Part shown: in pieces, positions 6,297 to 12,375 of the stretch
How the letters are laid out: the number at the start of each line of letters is the position of its first letter
How positions within the stretch are numbered: the stretch's first letter is position 1
Source of the DNA: Collinsella sp.
GTDB taxonomy: Bacteria > Actinomycetota > Coriobacteriia > Coriobacteriales > Coriobacteriaceae
Direction of reading: 5' to 3'
DNA length: 13,533 bases
NCBI GenBank assembly: GCA_019419485.1
Contig: DXZV01000016.1
Coordinates: forward strand, 7,169 to 20,701
Position numbers and translations under genes: made by a program
The notes under the pieces: generated by a model
Databases searched by the model: none
Seen by the model: only the letters and a program-made list of their open reading frames with translations
Told to the model about the DNA's origin: nothing

Positions 6297-7091
6297 ATGA
6301 ATACGTTCATCAGTGCGGTGCTCGTCGGCCTCGTCGGCGTGTTCTGCATGTGGGACTCCCGCCTGCTCGGTCGTCTTAACTTCGAGCAGCCCCTCGTTGG
6401 CGCTACGCTCGTCGGTCTGCTGCTGGGCGATGTGCCCACCGGCCTTGCCGTCGGTGCCGCCGTCGAGCTCGTGTCCATGGGCCTGGTGCAGGTCGGCGCC
6501 GCCGTTCCGCCCGATATGGTCCTGGGCGGCATCGTGGCCGCTGCCTTTGCGTGCCTGACCGATGCTTCCGCCGAGACCGCCATGACGATCGCCGTCCCGG
6601 TCGCCGTCCTGGGTCAGCTCCTCGGCATCGTGTTCCGTTCCATCATCGCCGTCCTCACCCATGTGGCAGATAACGCGATTGACAACGGAAAGTTCAAGAC
6701 CGCCTACCGTATGCACATCTGCGCCGGCTCCGGTTTGTACGCCATCATGTACTTCCTGCCGATCTTCCTCGCCGTCTTTGTTGGCACCGACCTGGTTCAG
6801 GCCATCGTCAACATGGTTCCCGAGTGGCTGTCCACTGGTCTTAACGTTTCGACCAAGATCATGACCGCCTACGGCTTGGCCCTGCTGCTCACCATGATGA
6901 TCAAGAAGGGTATGACTCCGTTCCTGTTCATCGGTTTCCTGCTCGCCGCTTACCTCAACCTGTCCGTCATCGCGGTCGCTCTGATCGGTGTGTGCCTGGC
7001 TGTCGTCTTCATGGGCTTCAAGTTCAACGGTTCCCATGCAGCCGCCGGTGTCGATTCCGACTACGATCCGCTCGAAGACGACGAAGACTAA
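6297..7091 (+). CDS. PTS mannose/fructose/sorbose-family EIIC
   Basis: A 264-aa integral membrane permease subunit, normal length for the family. It is hydrophobic almost throughout. The conserved early region runs from LVGATLVGLLLGDVPTG (residues ~33-49) through the amphipathic AAVELVSMGLVQVG to PPDMVLGGIVAAA (71-83). Together with EIID it forms the sugar channel and receives phosphate from the EIIB domain. ATG 6297 is preceded by GAAAGGAGAAGGG. The C-terminal tail is strongly acidic (YDPLEDDED), a mild peculiarity. The stop codon lies 13 bases before the EIID start, consistent with tight co-translation. Confidence 0.92.
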   Translation: MNTFISAVLVGLVGVFCMWDSRLLGRLNFEQPLVGATLVGLLLGDVPTGLAVGAAVELVSMGLVQVGAAVPPDMVLGGIVAAAFACLTDASAETAMTIAVPVAVLGQLLGIVFRSIIAVLTHVADNAIDNGKFKTAYRMHICAGSGLYAIMYFLPIFLAVFVGTDLVQAIVNMVPEWLSTGLNVSTKIMTAYGLALLLTMMIKKGMTPFLFIGFLLAAYLNLSVIAVALIGVCLAVVFMGFKFNGSHAAAGVDSDYDPLEDDED

Positions 7092-7104
7092 GGAGGAACA
7101 CACT

Positions 7105-7938
7105 ATGGCAACCGCAACCAAGGACGTGTCCCTGAACAAGAAGGTCAGCCAGTTCTTCTGGCGCTCCTGGGCCATCCAGGCCTCTTGGAACTACGAGCGT
7201 CAGATGAACATGGGCTTCCTCTACGGTATGGTTCCCACGCTCGATCGCCTCTATCCGGACGAGTCCGACCCCAAGCAGCTTGCTGCTAAGAAAGAGGCTT
7301 ACCACCGTCACATGGCGTTCTACAACTGCACCCCGCAGACGAGCGCTTTCATCCTGGGCCTCGCCGCCTCCATGGAGGAGGAGTACGCCAAGGATCCCGA
7401 GAACTTCAACCCCGATTCGATTAACGCGGTCAAGACCTCCCTTATGGGCCCGCTTTCCGGCATCGGTGACTCCTTCTTCCAGGGCACCATCCGCGTTATC
7501 GCCTTTGGCCTGGGTGTTCAGCTGGCTCAGCAGGGCTCCATCATGGGCCCGATCCTGGCCCTTCTCATCTCCATCGTCCCCTCCGTGCTGATTACTTGGT
7601 TCGCAGCCAAGATGGGCTATCAGGGCGGCCACGAGTACCTGAGCAAGCTTCAGGGCGGCGACCTCATGGAGAAGCTCATGTATGTCTGCGGCATCGTGGG
7701 TCTTATGTCCGTGGGCGGCATGATCGCCACGCTGATCGGCGCCACCACCCCGCTGCAGTTCGCTGACGGCACCGTCGTTATCCAGGACATCCTGGACAGC
7801 ATGATGCCCCAGATGATCTCCCTTGGCCTCACCGGCCTTATGTACTGGCTTATCAAGAAGAACGTCAACACCGGTTGGCTTCTCGTGATCGCCATTGTGG
7901 GCGGCATCGCCCTCTCCGCGGTCGGCATCCTGGCCTAG
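7105..7938 (+). CDS. PTS mannose/fructose/sorbose-family EIID
   Basis: A 277-aa membrane subunit, typical size for EIID. The N-terminal cytosolic part has FFWRSWAIQASWNYERQMNMGF (residues ~18-37) and YAKDPENFNP. These are followed by the family signature TSLMGPLSGIGDSFFQGT (111-128) and C-terminal membrane segments ending WLLVIAIVGGIALSAVGIL. It pairs with EIIC to translocate the sugar. ATG 7105 is chosen because AGGAGG lies at 7091-7096. The open frame extends 39 codons upstream, but only by overlapping EIIC in another frame. It is followed by a 197-base gap with two hairpins before the deglycase. Confidence 0.93.
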   Translation: MATATKDVSLNKKVSQFFWRSWAIQASWNYERQMNMGFLYGMVPTLDRLYPDESDPKQLAAKKEAYHRHMAFYNCTPQTSAFILGLAASMEEEYAKDPENFNPDSINAVKTSLMGPLSGIGDSFFQGTIRVIAFGLGVQLAQQGSIMGPILALLISIVPSVLITWFAAKMGYQGGHEYLSKLQGGDLMEKLMYVCGIVGLMSVGGMIATLIGATTPLQFADGTVVIQDILDSMMPQMISLGLTGLMYWLIKKNVNTGWLLVIAIVGGIALSAVGILA

Positions 7939-7972
7939 TCGCGACTAAGCGCCTAACCGCTTTCCCCCGGGG

Positions 7973-8003
7973 GCCTGCCTGGCATCCCATACCCCAGGCA
8001 GGC
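7973..8003 (+). other. Intra-operon hairpin after EIID
   Basis: GCCTGCCTGG (7973-7982) pairs perfectly with CCAGGCAGGC (7994-8003) around an 11-base loop. The downstream sequence is TTCCATCCC rather than a T-run, so this is at best a partial terminator. It could stabilise the 3' end of the PTS mRNA or adjust the ratio of PTS to deglycase. Confidence 0.6.
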
Positions 8004-8015
8004 TTCCATCCCTAA

Positions 8016-8045
8016 ATGTGTCAAAGGGCAGTCCCTTTGACACAT
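8016..8045. repeat. Perfect 13-bp palindrome (REP-like) within the operon
   Basis: ATGTGTCAAAGGG (8016-8028) pairs with CCCTTTGACACAT (8033-8045) around a 4-base loop, CAGT. The centre contains GTCCC, as in the other GGGAC-type repeats of this window, but the stem is unrelated to theirs. An in-frame ATG inside it (8016) extends the deglycase frame but has no ribosome binding site. Confidence 0.75.
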
Positions 8046-8135
8046 CCTCAACGGACCGGCGACTCGGTCCAAATCACGGTAACCCTGCGAGCGCCCGGCA
8101 ATGTGGCGCCGCAAAAATTGAAAGGAATGTGTCAG

Positions 8136-9119
8136 ATGTACGAGATCGACCTTAACCTCCCTAAGCAGATCGTCGCTGACGTCCTGTCCAACCACGAGAT
8201 CCACAGCGTCGCCTTCGTCGGCTGCGGTGCCTCCATGTCCGACCTTTACCCCGCCAAGTACTTCCTGGCCAACAACACGGACAAGCTGAACGTTCAGATC
8301 TTCACCGCTAACGAGTTCAACTACGACACGCCTTCCTGGGTCAACGAGCACACCTTCGTGATCACCTGCTCCCTCGGTGGCTCCACGCCCGAGACCGTCG
8401 AGGCCAACAAGACCGCCAAGAAGCACAACTGCCCGGTCGTCTCCCTCACCAACAAGGCTGGCTCCGCTCTGACCGTCGACGCTGACTACGTCATCGTTCA
8501 CGGCTTCCACGCCAACTTCGCTGCCAAGTGCGAGAAGCCCGGCTACGCCATCGCTCTTGCTGTCGAGATCCTTCAGCAGACCGAGGGCTATGACCACTAC
8601 GAGGACATGATCACCGGCCTCACCAACGTCTTTGAGCTCTGCGAGAACGCTGCTCAGTCCTGCAAGAAGCTCGCCAAGAAGTTCGCCGAGGACTTCAAGG
8701 ACGACAAGATGATCTACTTCATGGCTTCCGGTGCCTCCGAGAAGATGGCTTATTCTCACGCCGCCTTCCTGTTCACCGAGATGCAGTGGATCGACGCCGC
8801 CGCCTACAACACCGGCGAGTACTTCCACGGCCCGTTCGAGGTTTCCACCGAGGGTAAGCCCTACGTCTTCTTCATGTCCGATGGCGCTACCCGTCCGATG
8901 GACGCCCGCGCCCTCACCTTCCTTAAGCGCATGGGCGCCAAGGTCGCTCTGATCGACTCCAAGGACTACGGCCTGGCTGACGCCGTGCCCGCGAGCGTCG
9001 TCACCTACTTCAACCCGCTGCTGCACCTCGCCGTTATGCGCGAGTACGGCAACCAGATCGCCGAGGCCCGTCAGCACCCGCTGACCATGCGTCGCTACAT
9101 GTGGAAGCTTTCCTACTAA
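8136..9119 (+). CDS. SIS-domain fructosamine (Amadori) 6-phosphate deglycase-like protein 2
   Basis: A 327-aa double-SIS protein, paralogous to the one at 2847-3839. The first SIS domain (residues ~20-145) has FVGCGASMSDLYPAKYFL and CSLGGSTPETVEA. The second (~190-315) has NTGEYFHGPFEV with H231, and E215 sits 16 residues earlier, the spacing of the catalytic Glu/His pair in GlmS and FraB. The end RRYMWKLSY fits the FrlB-type tail. In this family the enzyme cleaves fructosyl- or glucosyl-amino acid 6-phosphate to glucose or mannose 6-phosphate and free amine. The PTS would deliver the phosphorylated substrate, so no FrlD-like kinase is required. ATG 8136 is preferred because AAAGGA ends nine bases before it. 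ATG 8127 directly abuts that site, and ATG 8016 would encode a non-conserved 40-residue leader made partly of the palindrome. It is the last gene of the PTS operon. Confidence 0.85.
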   Translation: MYEIDLNLPKQIVADVLSNHEIHSVAFVGCGASMSDLYPAKYFLANNTDKLNVQIFTANEFNYDTPSWVNEHTFVITCSLGGSTPETVEANKTAKKHNCPVVSLTNKAGSALTVDADYVIVHGFHANFAAKCEKPGYAIALAVEILQQTEGYDHYEDMITGLTNVFELCENAAQSCKKLAKKFAEDFKDDKMIYFMASGASEKMAYSHAAFLFTEMQWIDAAAYNTGEYFHGPFEVSTEGKPYVFFMSDGATRPMDARALTFLKRMGAKVALIDSKDYGLADAVPASVVTYFNPLLHLAVMREYGNQIAEARQHPLTMRRYMWKLSY

Positions 9120-9153
9120 TCACAAGTAAGTAGACCTTACGGGTTGATTGAGA

Positions 9154-9185
9154 GGGGATGGGGTTTGCGCCCTGTCCCCTTTTTT
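9154..9185 (+). terminator. Terminator of the PTS-deglycase operon
   Basis: A ten-pair stem of GGGGATGGGG (9154-9163) and CCCTGTCCCC (9170-9179), with two G-U pairs and a 6-base loop, is followed by six T (9180-9185). It is a classic intrinsic terminator 34 bases after the deglycase stop. Confidence 0.9.
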
Positions 9186-9220
9186 GCTCTGGGGAGGGCG
9201 TGTCTGCCGCGTCATAAAAC

Positions 9221-9265
9221 CCCAGATAAAACCTACCAAAATAAACCTGTCCCTTTTTGGCAGGT
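9221..9265. repeat. REP-like palindrome, copy A, upstream of the HAD gene
   Basis: Bases 9231-9265 fold as ACCTACCAAAA against TTTTGGCAGGT, with one A-C mismatch (9235/9261). The loop contains AACCTGTCCC. Bases 9221-9253 match the reverse complement of 9909-9941 at 32 of 33 positions. A related copy is at 11217-11250. The right end supplies part of the HAD ribosome binding region. Confidence 0.85.
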
Positions 9266-9279
9266 GGGAGGAGATGCGT

Positions 9280-9909
9280 ATGATCAAGGCAGTGCTGTTT
9301 GATATGGACGGCGTGCTGGTCGATACCGAGTGGTTCTACAACCGTCGTCGCGTGGCGTTTATGGAAGAGAAGGGGTTCCACTTTGACGAGATTCCCGATC
9401 TTTCGGGGTCTAACGAGCCTGCCATTTGGGAGGCGCTGGTGCCCGACGATATTGAGCTGCGTGAGCGTCTGCGCGTGGAGTACAAGCAGGTCTACAGCCC
9501 GGACCATCCCGTTCCGTATACCGAGCTGCTCAACGAGCAGACGGGGCCGGTGATGCGTGAGCTGCACGAGCGCGGCGTGAAGTGCGCCATCGCGAGCTCG
9601 TCCTATCGCGAGCTCATTGACGAGCTGGTGGAAATTGCCGGTATCGCCGACGTGCTGGACTACACCATCAGCGGCCACGAGTGCAGTGCGTTTAAGCCCG
9701 ACCCCGAGATCTACCTGCGTGCCATGGAGGCGCTGGGGGTGGAGCCTGCCGAGTGCCTGGTTATCGAGGACTCGCCTTTGGGCATCGAGGCCGGCAAGCG
9801 CTCCGGCGCCCGAGTCCTGGCGCTGCGTCCGCACGAGGGCGTCAACCTGGACCAGTCCGCCGCCGACACCATCATCGACAACCTGACCGACATCCTACCT
9901 GCCATTTAG
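9280..9909 (+). CDS. HAD-superfamily hydrolase, beta-phosphoglucomutase/phosphatase-like
   Basis: A 209-aa cytosolic HAD protein with all four motifs: DMDGVLVD (nucleophile D8, acid/base D10), AIASSS (S106), FKPDPEIY (K139) and VIEDSPLGIEAG (E163/D164). A helical cap insert follows motif I at about residues 15-90. The SPLGIEAGKRSG segment and cap type place it near beta-phosphoglucomutases and sugar-phosphate phosphatases; the exact substrate is unknown. ATG 9280 is chosen because GGGAGG (9266-9271) lies eight bases upstream. ATG 9274 is only two bases from that site, though two extra residues would change nothing. It has its own terminator and stands after the PTS operon terminator, so it is a separate unit. 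Its last codons (LPAI and stop) lie within repeat copy B, so the present C-terminus was partly supplied by the repeat. Confidence 0.85.
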   Translation: MIKAVLFDMDGVLVDTEWFYNRRRVAFMEEKGFHFDEIPDLSGSNEPAIWEALVPDDIELRERLRVEYKQVYSPDHPVPYTELLNEQTGPVMRELHERGVKCAIASSSYRELIDELVEIAGIADVLDYTISGHECSAFKPDPEIYLRAMEALGVEPAECLVIEDSPLGIEAGKRSGARVLALRPHEGVNLDQSAADTIIDNLTDILPAI

Positions 9910-9941
9910 GGACAGGTTTATTTTGGCAGGTTTTATCTGGG
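9897..9941. repeat. REP-like palindrome, copy B, overlapping the HAD stop codon
   Basis: ACCTGCCA (9897-9904) pairs with TGGCAGGT (9924-9931) around a loop containing GGGACAGG. It is the inverted partner of copy A. The HAD stop codon TAG at 9907-9909 lies inside the element. Confidence 0.85.
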
Positions 9942-9954
9942 CAAACGCCGAATT

Positions 9955-9994
9955 CGCCGTGAAGGGACCGCTCTCTTCACGGCGTTTTTCTTTT
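9955..9994 (+). terminator. Terminator after the HAD gene
   Basis: CGCCGTGAAG (9955-9964) pairs with CTTCACGGCG (9975-9984) and the stem extends three more pairs inward to a 4-base loop. It is followed by TTTTTCTTTT. This is a strong intrinsic terminator. Confidence 0.92.
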
Positions 9995-10038
9995 GAGCGG
10001 CCTCACGGTCCTTCTGATGGTTGTCGAGAGAGGGTGAA

Positions 10039-10070
10039 TTGAAGCGCCCCCGCACGCTCCATGCTACAAT
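10039..10070 (+). promoter_or_regulatory. Possible promoter of the YitT-family gene
   Basis: TACAAT at 10065-10070 is a good -10 box 45 bases before the GTG start. The best -35 candidate is TTGAAG at 10039-10044, but the 20-base spacing is longer than normal. Confidence 0.4.
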
Positions 10071-10115
10071 CGCGGGCACGCCTCACAACTATATCTGCCT
10101 TCGAAAGGAGCCTCC

Positions 10116-11123
10116 GTGGCGAACGCCATCGATCAGCTCACGGACCGCGTGCTCGTGCTCGGCCGCCTCACCATCGTTCGCCGTGCCATTACTGCCGTGG
10201 CGGTCACCATTTCCGCCGTTCTCCAGACATTCCTGATCCAGGCGTTCATTCAGCCCGCCGATCTGCTTCCGAGCGGTCTTACCGGCGTCGCGGTCCTGCT
10301 CGATCGCGTTACCTCGCTGGGCGGCGTTCACATCGACATCTCGCTCGGCATGCTCGCGCTCAACATCCCCGTGGCGCTCCTATGCTGGAGCGGCATTAGC
10401 AAACGCTTCGTCATCTTCTCGATGATGCAGGTCGTGCTCTCGTCGCTGTTCCTCAACATCTTTCACTTTTCCCCGTTTTTGGGCGACAAGATCATGCTCA
10501 TCATTTTTGGCGGCGTGGTCTCGGGTCTGGGCGCTGCCATCGCGCTAAAGTCCGGCGCATCCACCGGCGGCACCGACTTTATCGCGCTGTGGGTCTCCAA
10601 CCACACGGGCAAGACCATATGGGGCGTCATCTTTGGTTTTAACTGTTTTATCCTGGCGATCTTTGGCTTTATGTTTGGCTGGGACAAGGCGGCGTACTCC
10701 ATCGTGTTCCAGTTTATTTCGACCAAGACCATCGACAGTTTCTATCGTCGCTACGACCGCGTGACGCTGCAGATCACGACGCGCAAGGCAAACGAGGTCA
10801 TGGCCGCCTATGTTGACCATTTTCAGCACGGCATTAGCTGCGCCGAGGTCATCGGCGGATACAGCCGCGAAAAGATGTACCTGCTGCATGCCGTTGTCTC
10901 GACCTACGAGAGTCAGGACATTATCAAGCTGGTGTGCGACATTGATCCCGGCGCCGTGATCAACGTGTTCCACACGCTCAACTTTGTGGGCGGCTGGTGG
11001 GGTGGTCATGTCGACGAGCCCATGCCCACGGCCGTACCCGATCCCGACAAGCCCGCACGTATGGCCAGCAGGCGGGCGCACCTCTGCGAGCAGGACAGCC
11101 TGCAGCAGGATGACGGGAAGTAG
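10116..11123 (+). CDS. YitT-family membrane protein (DUF161/DUF2179)
   Basis: A 335-aa membrane protein. About five to six hydrophobic segments lie between residues ~20 and 200, including LNIPVALLCW, FVIFSMMQVVLSSLF, IMLIIFGGVVSGLGAAIAL and IWGVIFGFNCFILAIFGFMF. The conserved loop GASTGGTDFIALWV (residues 147-160) is diagnostic of the family. Residues ~215-295 are the soluble C-terminal domain (DUF2179): GISCAEVIGGYSREKMYLLHAVVSTYE, then IDPGAVINVFHT. A polar tail of about 35 residues follows that I do not recognise. The start is GTG 10116, with GAAAGGAG at 10103-10110. The biochemical role of YitT proteins is not established; they are often treated as putative transporters. It appears monocistronic, with a terminator downstream, and no functional link to the PTS genes is evident. 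Confidence 0.88.
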   Translation: MANAIDQLTDRVLVLGRLTIVRRAITAVAVTISAVLQTFLIQAFIQPADLLPSGLTGVAVLLDRVTSLGGVHIDISLGMLALNIPVALLCWSGISKRFVIFSMMQVVLSSLFLNIFHFSPFLGDKIMLIIFGGVVSGLGAAIALKSGASTGGTDFIALWVSNHTGKTIWGVIFGFNCFILAIFGFMFGWDKAAYSIVFQFISTKTIDSFYRRYDRVTLQITTRKANEVMAAYVDHFQHGISCAEVIGGYSREKMYLLHAVVSTYESQDIIKLVCDIDPGAVINVFHTLNFVGGWWGGHVDEPMPTAVPDPDKPARMASRRAHLCEQDSLQQDDGK

Positions 11124-11163
11124 GGTTTTGGCATTTTGCCGGCCAAGCGTAGTCCATCCGAAT

Positions 11164-11200
11164 GAGCCCCTCGAAAGCCTCGTTGCTTTCGAGGGGCTCT
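11164..11200 (+). terminator. Hairpin terminator after the YitT-family gene
   Basis: A perfect 15-bp stem pairs GAGCCCCTCGAAAGC (11164-11178) with 11185-11199, with a 6-base loop CTCGTT. The following TCGTTTG is only a weak T-run, so efficiency is uncertain, but the stem is very strong. Confidence 0.75.
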
Positions 11201-11216
11201 CGTTTGCCCAGGTAAA

Positions 11217-11250
11217 ACCTACCAAAATGAAGCTGTCGCTTTTTGGTAGG
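11217..11250. repeat. REP-like palindrome, copy C, upstream of GntR-2
   Basis: CCTACCAAAA (11218-11227) pairs perfectly with TTTTGGTAGG (11241-11250). The element matches copy A at 30 of 34 bases. At the fifth stem position it has A-T where copy B has G-C and copy A has an A-C mismatch. The GTCCC core is altered to GTCGC. Confidence 0.8.
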
Positions 11251-11290
11251 GAGGGTGTATCGTTTTATCAATATGAGGTAACATGAAACT

Positions 11291-11303
11291 AGACGTTATA
11301 TAC
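11291..11303. promoter_or_regulatory. Candidate GntR-2 autoregulatory operator
   Basis: AGACGTTATATAC lies 39 bases before the GntR-2 start in a short AT-rich region. Its first ten bases equal 5299-5308 in the PTS promoter, and its last ten are the reverse complement of 4012-4021 before the transporter gene. ACGT-TATAT-ACGT (11293-11305) is nearly symmetric. Confidence 0.5.
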
Positions 11304-11342
11304 GTATTAGTTATTTTGATATTTCGATAAGAGTGATCAGAT

Positions 11343-12062
11343 ATGCCCGCGCCCAAAAATGCACCGCTTTACCAGCAGATTTACGACGAAATCAAGGATG
11401 CGATCGAGAAAGGTGTTTATGCACCCAAGGAGCGTATTCCGTCCGAGCTTGAGCTAGCCGAGCAGTACGACGTGAGCCGCATTACGGTGCGCCGCGCCGT
11501 CGAGGAGCTGTGCTCCGATGGCTACCTGGTTAAGCAGCAGGGCCGTGGCACCTTTGTCTCCACGCCGCACATCAATCGCCAGTTTCACGCCTCGACGTTG
11601 CAGACGTTTACCGCGCTGTGTGCCGGCAATGGCATGAAGGCCGGTGCGCACGTGATCGATCGCCAGATTGTGCCGGCGCGCCAAAACGAGATGGAGTTCT
11701 TTGGCCTGCAGAAGGATGCGCTGCTGCTGCATATCAAGCGCGTGCGTACGGCCGACGGCGAGCCCATCTTTGAGGAGAACATCTTTGTGCCGTTTGACGC
11801 CTACCGTGAGCTGTTGACGGCCGATCTTGAGGACAAGTCGATTTTTGCCGAGGTCGAGCGTGTTGGCGGAACGCCGATTGTCTCGGTTGGCTACCGCACG
11901 GTCGAGGCCGTTCGTGCCAATACCGAGCAGGCGGCGGAGTTGGGCATTGCTCCGCACGATCCGCTGCTCAACCTGCGTGCCAGCTTTACCGGTCCCAATG
12001 GCGAGCCGGTTCTGATGGGTAAGCAGTACTACGTGGGTAGCCGCTACGTCATGGTTATGTAG
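11343..12062 (+). CDS. GntR family transcriptional regulator, HutC/UTRA subfamily (GntR-2)
   Basis: A 239-aa regulator. Residues ~8-75 form the winged helix-turn-helix: LYQQIYDEIKDAIEKGVYAP, then IPSELELAEQYDVSRITVRRAVEEL, then the wing GYLVKQQGRGTFVS. Residues ~95-235 are the UTRA ligand domain (ALLLHIKRVRTADGEPIFEENIFVP and LNLRASFTGPNGEPVLMGKQYY). UTRA repressors commonly sense sugar phosphates. ATG 11343 has only a weak ribosome binding site (AAGAG about 10 bases upstream). It shares a candidate operator with the PTS operon and the EamA gene, so it is the best local candidate to control Amadori-compound uptake, even though a HAD and a YitT-family gene lie between. It is clearly a separate paralogue from GntR-1, whose candidate operators have a different sequence. 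Confidence 0.9.
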   Translation: MPAPKNAPLYQQIYDEIKDAIEKGVYAPKERIPSELELAEQYDVSRITVRRAVEELCSDGYLVKQQGRGTFVSTPHINRQFHASTLQTFTALCAGNGMKAGAHVIDRQIVPARQNEMEFFGLQKDALLLHIKRVRTADGEPIFEENIFVPFDAYRELLTADLEDKSIFAEVERVGGTPIVSVGYRTVEAVRANTEQAAELGIAPHDPLLNLRASFTGPNGEPVLMGKQYYVGSRYVMVM

Positions 12063-12068
12063 CTCTAG

Positions 12069-12093
12069 TTGCGCGGTTTTCCAAACCGCGTAA
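12069..12093. other. Hairpin after GntR-2
   Basis: TTGCGCGGTTT (12069-12079) pairs with AAACCGCGTAA (12083-12093), with one G-U pair and a 3-base loop, seven bases after the stop codon. It could end the GntR-2 transcript, but no T-run follows. Confidence 0.6.
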
Positions 12094-12116
12094 CGGCTCG
12101 ACGCTGCGCCTTTGGT

Positions 12117-12140
12117 TCCGCCGTTCTAACGAACGGCGGA
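12117..12140. other. Second hairpin in the gene-free stretch
   Basis: TCCGCCGTTC (12117-12126) pairs perfectly with GAACGGCGGA (12131-12140) around TAAC. The role is unknown. It is part of the 313-base gene-free interval 12063-12375, which contains only hairpins, the repeat at 12182 and the promoter-like box at 12339. Confidence 0.6.
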
Positions 12141-12181
12141 CCGGCCGACGCTGCAAACGCCTCTAAGCGGCAATCTGCAGA

Positions 12182-12249
12182 ATGAGCGTGGATAATCTCC
12201 CGTTTTTGGCTCAATGGTGGGTCCAAAGTGGGAGATTATCCACGCTCAT
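12182..12249. repeat. Perfect 20-bp inverted repeat, GAGCGTGGAT family
   Basis: Bases 12182-12201 (ATGAGCGTGGATAATCTCCC) are the exact reverse complement of 12230-12249, with a 28-base loop. A further partial direct copy of ten bases (ATCCACGCTC) in the right arm recurs at 12267-12276. It resembles a REP doublet of a family different from the GGGACAGG elements. No T-run follows. Confidence 0.85.
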
Positions 12250-12338
12250 CAGGAAAGTGTCCAAAAATCCACGCTCGTTCGCCTTGGATTACGTTGCCCG
12301 TGGCCGATGACGGCGCGGCACCGGTCCGCGTGGCGGCG

Positions 12339-12344
12339 TATAAT
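12339..12344 (+). promoter_or_regulatory. Possible -10 box for recQ
   Basis: TATAAT stands out in a GC-rich setting 31 bases before the recQ ATG. No recognisable -35 lies 16-18 bases upstream, so it is only a candidate. Confidence 0.4.
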
Positions 12345-12375
12345 CGGCGGCAGATGACTTAGACGTTAGGAAACC

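Noticed and set aside
8016..8135. Upstream extension of deglycase 2 to ATG 8016
   Set aside because: It would begin inside a palindrome, has no ribosome binding site and adds 40 non-conserved residues. ATG 8136 is correctly spaced from AAAGGA.
8136..9119. AgaS-type tagatose-6-phosphate ketose/aldose isomerase (amino-sugar PTS locus)
   Set aside because: The RRYMWKLSY tail and 327-aa length fit FrlB/FraB better, and no AgaA/NagA deacetylase or aldolase lies nearby. Not fully excluded.
9148..9279. Upstream extension of the HAD protein to ATG 9148
   Set aside because: It would read through the PTS operon terminator and repeat copy A. HAD proteins begin just before the DxD motif, as ATG 9280 gives.
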